From Holosporales bacterium (GTDB taxonomy: Bacteria; Pseudomonadota; Alphaproteobacteria; BNTO01), in assembly GCA_031257795.1 (NCBI GenBank), contig JAIRNW010000036.1:1-15349 (forward strand): a stretch of DNA of 15,349 nt, in the 5' to 3' direction. Positions 1 to 5,575 of the stretch are shown here, one piece after another. The notes below the pieces were generated by a model that searched no databases, was not told the DNA's origin, and was given only the letters and a program-made list of their open reading frames with translations. Position numbers and translations under genes: made by a program. Each line of letters begins with the position of its first letter. The first letter of the stretch is position 1.

Positions 1-34
1 AAATTGCCAATTTCTTCGCCTATTACCCTCCTTT
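1..34. repeat. Terminal direct repeat, left copy
   Basis: Positions 1-34 nearly match the last 35 bases of the window (15315-15349), in the same orientation; both carry CCAATTTCTTCGCCTATT followed by a CCCTCCTTT run. There are a few mismatches, so these are two copies rather than one sequence met twice. No coding sense was found. The repeat runs to both window edges, so its full length is unknown. Confidence 0.7.
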
Positions 35-64
35 TTTGCGATGCACAAAAAATGTGAGTCATCA

Positions 65-117
65 TTAACTAGCAATATCAAGGCTTTTGGCTGGCTGACG
101 GATAGGTGAGTAGTAAC
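65..117 (-). repeat. Inverted copy of the 3' tail of the nuclease-like gene
   Basis: The reverse complement of 65-117 aligns without gaps to 15232-15284, the last codons of the PD-(D/E)XK gene at the other end of the window, at roughly four-fifths identity by eye. Read on the minus strand it encodes YYSPIRQPAKSLDIAS and a stop, against YYSAIHQPPKSLDIAG at the far end. The same reading frame is closed by a stop a short way upstream, so this is a remnant, not a gene. It shows that the tail is itself a repeated sequence. Confidence 0.65.
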
Positions 118-204
118 AATAAAGCCAAAGTAGACGCTTTACATATACATAAAACTACTGTAGTATCGCATTAAGGTGTCGCTGAACTTGTTATGATTGG
201 ATAT

Positions 205-324
205 ACTCAGCCACAAAAAGCATTGGGAGCAGGAGCCTCGAAGCACAAGCGTAGAGCCGTACCAACAACGTACCGCTCAAGCCGAGCATCGCGGCGACAA
301 CTCGCAAACTTTTTGTGGCTGAGT
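205..324 (-). repeat. Complete palindromic element, CACAAAAAG-arm type
   Basis: Perfect 16-nt terminal inverted repeats, ACTCAGCCACAAAAAG at 205-220 and its complement at 309-324, bound a 120-bp unit. Read on the minus strand the inside follows the shared core: a GTTGTCGCC version of the GTTCGTCG box, a GATGCTCGGC half, a loop between two GTAC words, then the second half ending in GGCTCCTGCTCCCA. It lies upstream of the SIMPL-domain gene. A TATAAT at 325-330 directly abuts the right arm, but no convincing -35 accompanies it. No real ORF lies in 1-423. Confidence 0.8.
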
Positions 325-423
325 TATAATTGAGTTGTGCTACACTCGCCAGTGTATTGATGGAGGCCGGTTGGAAGGCTGGCACGTTGTCTTTTTTCCT
401 GAGTAAGGATGTAGTGAGGATTT

Positions 424-1164
424 ATGGAAAGCCAAAATTTTACTAAAAGCGGTTTCTTGTCCAATTTCTTTTTAGGAGTTGGAATAGCTTTGTTCGGTTT
501 CTTTATTGGGGCCTCTTTCAGAGACATTGGCTACCTCATCAAATCTAACACTGTTGTGGTTAAGGGGCTTGTTGAGCGCAAGGTTAAGTCAGACTCTGCA
601 GATTTGCAGATTGTGATCGACACAGTGGGAAATGAGCTCGATGAGCTATTGAAGAATATCAAAAAAGCGCAAGACGAGGTCCAAAATTTCCTTGTACAGA
701 GCCAATTCCAGGAAAACGAATACGTTGCTGACGCTGTCCTTGTAATAGACAGACATAGGGATTTCGTCGCGACAAAGTGGAATACCAAACCTCCAGAGGA
801 CAAATATTTGGTCCGTGTTTCTATAAAAATCCACTCCGCTCAGGTTGATAAGGTGAGGGATTTTTGCAAGAACGCGTCGCCGGCGGTTAGTACTTTAATG
901 CGAGATCTGAAGCTGAATATTAATGTCAGAAAGCCGGATTATTCGTATTCCAAACTTGAGGAGATTAGGGGAGATATTATACGAGAAGCGATGGTTAGCG
1001 CACGCAAAGCGGCGGCCCAGATGGAGAAAGACCTTGGATTCAGGATTGGGAAACTCAAGCACGCAGACCAGGGGTCAATTAACATATCTGGGATTCATGA
1101 TGGGGTTACAAAAGAGGTCAGGCTCGTGTCTTACGTTACTTTCGAAATAGATGAAAGGAATTAG
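424..1164 (+). CDS. SIMPL-domain (DUF541) membrane-anchored protein
   Basis: A 246-residue protein with an N-terminal hydrophobic segment (about residues 13-34, rich in F, G and I) followed by a soluble region opening with a VVVKGLVERKVKSDSADLQI stretch, typical of the SIMPL/DUF541 fold (BP26-like periplasmic proteins). The C-terminal part has the family's usual pattern of a helix with A and K residues (ARKAAAQMEKDLGFRIGKL) and a final strand ending VTFEID. I infer it is anchored in the inner membrane with the domain in the periplasm. Function in this family is poorly defined; some members are antigens or envelope-stress related. ATG 424 has GAGGA three bases upstream, a tight spacing. The stop is followed at once by a repeat (1172-1264), then the lipoprotein gene on the same strand. 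Confidence 0.8.
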   Translation: MESQNFTKSGFLSNFFLGVGIALFGFFIGASFRDIGYLIKSNTVVVKGLVERKVKSDSADLQIVIDTVGNELDELLKNIKKAQDEVQNFLVQSQFQENEYVADAVLVIDRHRDFVATKWNTKPPEDKYLVRVSIKIHSAQVDKVRDFCKNASPAVSTLMRDLKLNINVRKPDYSYSKLEEIRGDIIREAMVSARKAAAQMEKDLGFRIGKLKHADQGSINISGIHDGVTKEVRLVSYVTFEIDERN

Positions 1165-1171
1165 TTTTCCA

Positions 1172-1264
1172 TACTCATCTCATCTGACTTTCAGATGTTT
1201 CCCGCAGATGAATTGCGGCATCCGAGTCGAGAAAAATCCTGGTTTTCAGGTTCGAAATGTATAG
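1172..1264. repeat. 93-bp repeat (copy 1), inverted with respect to copy 2 at 3088-3183
   Basis: The reverse complement of 3088-3183 matches this segment at about 90% by eye, including an unbroken match around GAATTGCGGCATCCGAG and the end CGAAATGTATAG. The ends are weakly inverted (CTATACATTTCG at one, TATACTCATCTCACCTGAC at the other), so it may be a degenerate palindrome of its own. It fills the space between the SIMPL stop and the lipoprotein ribosome-binding site. It shares no core with the other palindromic elements. Confidence 0.85.
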
Positions 1265-1268
1265 TTTT

Positions 1269-1274
1269 AGGAGG
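1269..1274 (+). promoter_or_regulatory. Shine-Dalgarno AGGAGG that sets the lipoprotein start
   Basis: A full AGGAGG lies seven bases before GTG 1282. An in-frame ATG at 1195 would begin inside the repeat 1172-1264 and put about 29 non-family residues before the signal peptide, so GTG 1282 is preferred. Confidence 0.85.
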
Positions 1275-1281
1275 ATTGTTT

Positions 1282-1764
1282 GTGTATAGAGAGCAAAAAC
1301 ACAGTGATTGTGTGGTCGTGTTGAGTGCGATCGCTGCTATGTTACTTGTAACGTCATGTGCCACTGATTTCGGAACATCAACTTACCAAGCTGCGAACCT
1401 TGGACAAGCTCAAACAACATTGCACGGCGTGGTGTTGTCTGTGAGGGAGATTGCGCTCGAAAGCACGGACGCCTTGGCGCCGGCGCTCGGTGCGGGCCTT
1501 GGGTCGATTGCAGGGGCACTGATCGGCGGTTCTAATAACAGGCTCACTGGAGCGGCCCTTGGCGGAGTCGCAGGAGCGGCTGGGGGGCACATCGTCAAGC
1601 CGACAAAGAAGCAAAAGGGATTCGAGTATGAAGTTAGGGCAGACGACGGGCATATGTACACTATCGTGCAGGGGCCTGATGTTGTCTTGGCCGCCGGACA
1701 GCGGGTGTCTATAGTTTTGCCTTCTGGCGGAAACCGCGGAAGACTGCTGCCTATAACGTCTTAG
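1282..1764 (+). CDS. Glycine-zipper outer-membrane lipoprotein (SlyB/17 kDa antigen-like)
   Basis: Starting at GTG 1282 gives about 160 residues. A hydrophobic signal segment (residues 11-22) leads to a lipobox VTSC with the lipidated cysteine at residue 26, so the protein should be exported and acylated. The middle holds a glycine-zipper pair (LGAGLGSIAGALIGG ... LTGAALGGVAGAAGG), the hallmark of the SlyB/17-kDa surface antigen group. The C-terminal part (YEVRADDGHMYTIVQGPDVVLAAGQRVSIV) is the small beta domain usual in SlyB. I infer anchoring in the outer membrane, facing the periplasm. Family members stabilise the outer membrane and respond to Mg2+ stress in enterics; that role is not shown here. 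SlyB-like is more likely than the Rickettsia 17-kDa antigen proper, but the two are close. Confidence 0.85.
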   Translation: MYREQKHSDCVVVLSAIAAMLLVTSCATDFGTSTYQAANLGQAQTTLHGVVLSVREIALESTDALAPALGAGLGSIAGALIGGSNNRLTGAALGGVAGAAGGHIVKPTKKQKGFEYEVRADDGHMYTIVQGPDVVLAAGQRVSIVLPSGGNRGRLLPITS

Positions 1765-1768
1765 ATCC

Positions 1769-1901
1769 AGTTGACGTAAGATTTAAGTTGAGGATTTTTC
1801 AGGAGAAACGGAGCGCAGAGGCGGAGTGTACTAAACGTACATGAGCATTCTAGCACCGGATTCGACGCAGAAAAGACCAATTTAAGTCATTATGTCAACG
1901 G
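1769..1901 (-). repeat. Palindromic element, GTTGAC-arm type
   Basis: The arms are GTTGACGTAAGATTTAAGTTG at the left and, complementary with mismatches, the sequence ending TTAAGTCATTATGTCAAC at the right. Read on the minus strand the inside is the shared core: TTCTGCGTCGAATCCGGTGC, then TAGAATGCTCATGTAC, a short loop, GTACACTCCGCCTCTGCGCTCCG, then TTTCTCCTG. The arms have nothing in common with the CACAAAAAG or GACCTCTTT arms although the core is the same. It begins four bases after the lipoprotein stop. Confidence 0.8.
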
Positions 1902-1924
1902 CTTCTTAGTTAATAGCAAAGGGA

Positions 1925-1975
1925 TGTATGAAATACTTTGTTTGGGTGCCGTTCGACGAACCCACAAACTTTCTG
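1925..1975 (-). repeat. Single-arm remnant of a CACAAAAAG-type element before trpS
   Basis: TTCGACGAACCCACAAACTTTCTGA (in two parts around 1951-1975) is the reverse complement of the common arm plus GTTCGTCG box. The piece just before it (TTTGTTTGGGTGCCG) resembles the optional internal module seen at 3015-3066. The other arm is missing. It ends on the trpS Shine-Dalgarno sequence (GAGG, 1975-1978, eight bases before ATG 1987), so the remnant supplies part of the trpS leader. Confidence 0.6.
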
Positions 1976-1986
1976 AGGATTAGTAT

Positions 1987-2985
1987 ATGCAAGTGCTTTT
2001 AACGGGTGATAGACCAAGTGGCAGATTACACTTGGGACATTATGTTGGTTCTTTGCAAAACCGAGTTGCCCTGCAGCACGAGTATTCGTCATACATCCTG
2101 ATAGCGGACGTACAAGCTTTGACAGATAATTTTGAGGCCCCGCAGCTTGTTGTTGAGTCTGTTTACGGGCTTACCACCGATTATTTAGCCGTCGGACTGG
2201 ATCCAAACCTCGTATCAATCTACATACAATCTCAAATTCCAGAGGTTGCCGAGTTGACAATGTACTTCATGAATCTGGTGACTATGGCCAGATTGCAAAG
2301 AAACCCAACCGTGAAAGCCGAGCTGGCACAAAAAGGGCTGGAACATTCGCTGCCAGTGGGCTTCCTCTGTTATCCGATAAACCAAGCGGCGGACATTGCT
2401 GCTTTCGAAGCCGAGATCGTTCCCGCTGGGGAAGACCAGCTCCCGATGATAGAACAAACCAACGAGATCGTGCGGCATTTCAATAGGATATACGGGAAAG
2501 GCGAGAGTATTCTGAAGGAATGCCAGGCGCTAGTCGGGAAATCTGGGAGGCTTGTCGGCATAGACGGCAAGGGAAAGGCCAGCAAATCCCTGAAAAACGC
2601 CATTTTCCTCCTGGACGAACGCGACGTTGTTAAGGAAAAAGTTTTTGCCATGTACACCGACCCAAATCACATCGCCGCGAGCGATCCAGGAAGGGTTGAG
2701 GGAAATGTGGTTTTTGCATACCTCGATGTCTTTCACGATGATAAAGCGGAAGTCGAAGAACTGAAAGGCTTGTACAGACGCGGCGGATTGGGGGACGTTC
2801 AGCTGAAATCGCTTTTGTTTGAGGATTTGGAAAAAATCCTGGCCCCGATACGGGCGAAAGGCAAATGCGTGAGCCGGAAGTTCGTGAGGGAGGTCTTGGC
2901 CAGCGGGACCGGCCGCGCAAGGGAGGTCGCGCAAAAAACCATAGCGAAGGTGCGCGAGGTGATCGGGCTCAACTACTTTTCCTAG
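1987..2985 (+). CDS. trpS: Tryptophan-tRNA ligase
   Basis: A class I aminoacyl-tRNA synthetase of 332 residues, the family's usual length, charging tRNA-Trp in the cytoplasm. The N-terminus TGDRPSGRLHLGHYVGSL carries the HIGH signature as HLGH (residues 15-18). The KMSKS loop is KASKS at 197-201, an accepted variant in TrpRS. AGEDQLP and the FLCYPINQAADI stretch belong to the tryptophan-binding and specificity region. The TGDRPSG...LQNRVALQ opening is of the subtype I associate with streptococci and lactobacilli rather than E. coli TrpS; this is from memory and unchecked. ATG 1987 has GAGG eight bases upstream. No T-box or attenuator-like leader was seen. The stop lies inside a small CTAGG-GGAA-CCTAG hairpin (2982-2995), and a palindromic element starts directly after it. 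Confidence 0.97.
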   Translation: MQVLLTGDRPSGRLHLGHYVGSLQNRVALQHEYSSYILIADVQALTDNFEAPQLVVESVYGLTTDYLAVGLDPNLVSIYIQSQIPEVAELTMYFMNLVTMARLQRNPTVKAELAQKGLEHSLPVGFLCYPINQAADIAAFEAEIVPAGEDQLPMIEQTNEIVRHFNRIYGKGESILKECQALVGKSGRLVGIDGKGKASKSLKNAIFLLDERDVVKEKVFAMYTDPNHIAASDPGRVEGNVVFAYLDVFHDDKAEVEELKGLYRRGGLGDVQLKSLLFEDLEKILAPIRAKGKCVSRKFVREVLASGTGRAREVAQKTIAKVREVIGLNYFS

Positions 2986-2994
2986 GGGAACCTA

Positions 2995-3233
2995 GTCACA
3001 AAAAGTTTGTGGGTTCGTCGAGTCGACACCCCAACAAAATCTGCGACTTTGCCAGGAGCCCGATGCTGCTCGAATGCTCACGTCCCTCTATACATTTCGA
3101 ACCTGAAAACCAGGATTTTTCTCGCCTCGGATGCCGCAATTCATCAGAGGGCAACATCTGAGAGTCAGGTGAGATGAGTATAGTACGCTGCGCTTCTACG
3201 CTACGTGTCTCCTGCCCACAACTCTTTTGTGAC
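2995..3233 (+). repeat. Palindromic element, CACAAAAAG-arm type, with a nested repeat and an extra internal module
   Basis: The left arm GTCACAAAAAGTTTGTGGG and GTTCGTCGA box pair with the right arm CCCACAACTCTTTTGTGAC. After the box comes an optional segment containing ACAAAATCTGCGACTTTGCC (3036-3055), also found at 5435-5517 and 11574-11662. Then comes the core half GCTCGAATGCTCACGT. The loop between the two core halves is interrupted by the repeat 3088-3183, after which the second half TACGCTGCGCTTCT resumes. The element fills the convergent trpS/orf295 gap and could end transcription from both sides (inference). Confidence 0.8.
3088..3183. repeat. 95-bp repeat (copy 2), nested inside a palindromic element
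   Basis: Inverted copy of 1172-1264, about 90% identical by eye. The surrounding element's core is split exactly at its central loop (CACGT before, TACGCTGCG after), as expected if this sequence jumped into, or was captured by, an existing palindrome. Confidence 0.85.
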
Positions 3234-3242
3234 GGAGTATAC

Positions 3243-4130
3243 TTATTTGACGTTCAGCGATTGCTGCAAATAGCGCAACCCCTCGAACACTTCCTGCTTT
3301 TGCGCGGGATCAAGTTTCGGCGCCAAATCGATCGCGGCCTGCACCGCAAAAAGGAACGCTTTTTTCGAATCACCACCGCTCTTCCCAGTAAAAAAGCCTT
3401 CGCACACTCCCTCTCGAAGCTCAAAATTTTTGAGCTCTGCAGCCGCAGGCTTTGGGGAAGCACCATGCGCCTTCTTTAAAGCAACATAGCTCTTAATCAC
3501 CGGGAAAAACAGCTCTGGCACTATGTGGGCAATGCCCGCACTTCCTGGCAGTTTCAGATTTTTTACAGCCGCTGCATCTTTAACAGAAAGATCCGGATTC
3601 AAACAGCTCGTTATTAGCACCGCATTAACACCAAGCGTCGTTTTTGCTTTCCTGACAATGCTCTTCGATTTCGCCAACAAATCAATTATACGCCCAAGAT
3701 TCGCGTATATCTTCTGAAACAGCGGATCTCTGCTTCCATCGCTATTTTGAATCCGCAATCTAACAGCCATGTCTATCGCACAATCCGCAGTTTTAACACG
3801 TCCCGGACTGCCAATCTTTTGCCCAGTAATTTGCGCCTCTATTTGATCCTTGTTTTTCTTTGCCTTCTTTTTATCCTCAGCATTTGTGGCGGGATTCTCC
3901 ATGGTCTCTAATGCATTAGCATAATTTTCGACGAGGATATCCAATTGCTCAACGCCAATCGCTCCTGGATCCTTCTTATAAGCATCCGCCTTTACCCCAT
4001 CTCCCAATGTACAATTTGTATTCATAGCATCGTACTTGCTGACAACCTGGCCTTCATCAGCGGACACATACTGCTGCCCCGCAACAAAACATACACTCGA
4101 ACACAACAAAAATGCTAACTCCCTCTTCAT
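3243..4130 (-). CDS. Exported protein of unknown function
   Basis: I do not recognise this 295-residue protein. It begins MKRELAFLLCSSVCFVAG, a short Sec-type signal peptide with cleavage probably near residues 18-25. The mature part is mostly helical by composition, with a lysine-rich charged stretch (about residues 84-95, EDKKKAKKNKDQ) and five cysteines beyond the signal peptide, which in the periplasm could form disulphides. No lipobox was seen. The C-terminus (AAIDLAPKLDPAQKQEVFEGLRYLQQSLNVK) looks amphipathic. The start has GGGG and AGG in the ten bases before ATG 4130. It is convergent with trpS and divergent from xerD, so it is its own transcription unit. A periplasmic or secreted protein is the only inference offered. 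Confidence 0.75.
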   Translation of the reverse strand: MKRELAFLLCSSVCFVAGQQYVSADEGQVVSKYDAMNTNCTLGDGVKADAYKKDPGAIGVEQLDILVENYANALETMENPATNAEDKKKAKKNKDQIEAQITGQKIGSPGRVKTADCAIDMAVRLRIQNSDGSRDPLFQKIYANLGRIIDLLAKSKSIVRKAKTTLGVNAVLITSCLNPDLSVKDAAAVKNLKLPGSAGIAHIVPELFFPVIKSYVALKKAHGASPKPAAAELKNFELREGVCEGFFTGKSGGDSKKAFLFAVQAAIDLAPKLDPAQKQEVFEGLRYLQQSLNVK

Positions 4131-4197
4131 GCCTACCCCAATTAAAAAACAATTTCATTCCCTGATTATTACAGACAACCGTAAAAAAGGGGTTAAC

Positions 4198-4343
4198 ATA
4201 GCCAATCACAAGTGAGCCGTGGGTTCGTCGAGTCGATTTCTCCGGAAGAATCCTCAATCTAAATCATTATGTCAACGGGTTCTTAGTACGCTGCGCTTCT
4301 GCGCTACGTGTCTCCTGCCCACAATTCACTTGTGATTGGCTAT
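4198..4343 (+). repeat. Chimeric palindromic element with a GTTGAC-type insert
   Basis: The arms ATAGCCAATCACAAGTGA (4198) and TCACTTGTGATTGGCTAT (ending 4343) are perfect complements. The ATAGCCAAT ends differ from those of every other copy, yet the two arms match each other. After GTGGGTTCGTCGA, the left core half is replaced by a segment ending TCATTATGTCAACGGGTTCT, which is the right arm of the 1769-1901 element type (compare 1882-1908). The right core half (GTACGCTGCGCTTCTGCGCT) and CTCCTGCCCAC then follow normally. It is one element interrupted by half of another. The rest of 4131-4468 holds no clear promoter or gene. Confidence 0.8.
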
Positions 4344-4468
4344 ACAATCGCGTCCGATCACCAAAGATTGCTCTTAAATGTTGTCGCGCATTTTGCCGGC
4401 AAAAGTGTAAGAGCGCAAGAAAAGTGTTAGATTCAGACCACGCCATCTCCACATAAAAACGACGAGAA

Positions 4469-5434
4469 ATGCCAACCGCCGATAATTTGCTAGACCTCTT
4501 TTTGAACGCAATCGCCTCAGAACGCAACGCCGCAGACAACACGATAGAAGCCTACAGGCGTGATATACAGGCATTCCTCCTTTTCCTCAAACAAAATAAA
4601 ACGACTGTGGATTTAAAAAACACAACAGAAAGCGATGTTTTCGATTTCCGCTGCGCCCTTGAACAACAGAACTTGCGCCCGGCTTCTATCGCCAGGAAAC
4701 TTACGGCTCTGCGGCGACTCTTCGATTTTTTATTTCACGAAAGCATTATCCAAAGCAACCCAACTCGCAACATCCACTTGCCGAAAAACACGCGCCCCCT
4801 CCCCAAGATCCTCGAGAAAGACGAGGTGTTCGCCGTTCTAGAAAACGCAGCCCACGACACCACGCCGGAGGGCCGGCGCCGCTGGTTGCTTTTTGAGCTT
4901 TTGTACGGCGCTGGGCTGAGGGTAAGCGAGCTCGTAACGCTGAAAATCGGCAATTTTCATGTGAATATGAAGACGCGTGAATTTGAGAATGACATCATCG
5001 TGAAGGGAAAAGGCGGGAAGGAGCGGATTATCCCGATTCATGAGACGTGCCTCGAGGCGCTTGTGGCATACCTGGAGGTTCGCCATACGTTTTGCGCGCA
5101 TTCGAAGAGGAACAGCAATTCTAATGCGAACAAAGCCGCCGACTGGCTCTTTCCCTCCTCATCTAAGGCTGGGTTTTTGACAAGGCAACGTGTGGCGCAA
5201 CTCCTGAAAGAGACGGCTGAGAGCGTTGGGCTCGACCCTGCGAAATTGTCTCCTCACGTGATGCGACACGCATTTGCCACGCACCTGCTGAACGGCGGGG
5301 CGAACTTGCTGGTTATAAAGAAATTGCTTGGGCACGCTGACGTTGCAACAACGCAAATATACACACATATTCAAACCAAACGCTTAGCAGAATTAATCAA
5401 AAAGCATCATCCATTAAGTAAGAACGAGGGTTGA
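4469..5434 (+). CDS. xerD: Tyrosine recombinase of the XerC/XerD family, probably XerD
   Basis: A 321-residue site-specific recombinase with an N-terminal SAM-like core-binding domain (about 5-92) and a C-terminal catalytic domain (about 112-312). All six catalytic positions are visible: R151 in GAGLRVSELV, K181 in KGKGGKER, H263 and R266 in SPHVMRHAFATHLL, H289 in LGHADVATTQIYTH and nucleophile Y298. The stretch RHAFATHLL...LGHADVATTQIYTHI is closer to XerD than XerC. Its known role is resolving chromosome dimers at dif with a XerC partner and FtsK. An insertion of about 20 residues (206-223, rich in H, S and N) precedes the DWLFP motif. The nearby palindromes are not dif sites. ATG 4469 has only a weak GACGAGAA upstream; no better start was found. 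Confidence 0.92.
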   Translation: MPTADNLLDLFLNAIASERNAADNTIEAYRRDIQAFLLFLKQNKTTVDLKNTTESDVFDFRCALEQQNLRPASIARKLTALRRLFDFLFHESIIQSNPTRNIHLPKNTRPLPKILEKDEVFAVLENAAHDTTPEGRRRWLLFELLYGAGLRVSELVTLKIGNFHVNMKTREFENDIIVKGKGGKERIIPIHETCLEALVAYLEVRHTFCAHSKRNSNSNANKAADWLFPSSSKAGFLTRQRVAQLLKETAESVGLDPAKLSPHVMRHAFATHLLNGGANLLVIKKLLGHADVATTQIYTHIQTKRLAELIKKHHPLSKNEG

Positions 5435-5517
5435 AGCCGAGCACCGTCGGGGTCACGGCAAAGTCGCAGACTTTGTTGGTGATGCTGAGGCGACGAACCC
5501 GCAAACTTTTTGTGGCT
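5435..5517 (-). repeat. Palindromic element lacking one arm, with the extra internal module
   Basis: Read on the minus strand: CAGCCACAAAAAGTTTGCGG, the GTTCGTCGCC box, the optional module with AAAGTCTGCGACTTTGCC, then CGACGGTGCTCGGCTTC, where it stops at the xerD stop codon. The second core half and arm are absent. It is the clearest case of the module inserted between box and core, since the core continues normally on the far side. Confidence 0.7.
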
Positions 5518-5526
5518 GGGGGGGGG
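5518..5526 (+). other. Run of nine G in the ileS leader
   Basis: Nine consecutive Gs follow the arm of the preceding element, about 50 bases before the ileS start. Homopolymers like this can vary in length by slippage or be a sequencing artefact; the single sequence cannot separate the two. Confidence 0.5.
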
Positions 5527-5575
5527 ACTTTTTTGTATTGTTGTGTGTAGATCTGTGCTTTTTTAGAAGATTTTT

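Noticed and set aside
1..423. tRNA or small ORF in the gene-free left end
   Set aside because: No cloverleaf or TPsiC-like GTTCGAATC motif was found in the right context, and the only frames overlap the palindromic element.
1195..1281. Longer lipoprotein start at ATG 1195
   Set aside because: These bases belong to a repeat found also at 3088-3183, and a strong AGGAGG with a proper signal peptide supports GTG 1282.
1765..1986. T-box riboswitch or attenuator before trpS
   Set aside because: The hairpins here are those of the repeat family; no T-box sequence, specifier loop or Trp-rich leader peptide was seen.
2530..2934. Long minus-strand frames under trpS
   Set aside because: They are shadows of a clearly recognised enzyme and have no family features; the same applies to opposite-strand frames under ileS, rluD, pcnB and parB.
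4198..4343. dif site or integrase attachment site near xerD
   Set aside because: The arms belong to the dispersed palindromic family and are far longer than a 28-bp dif; xerD looks like the housekeeping recombinase, not a phage integrase.
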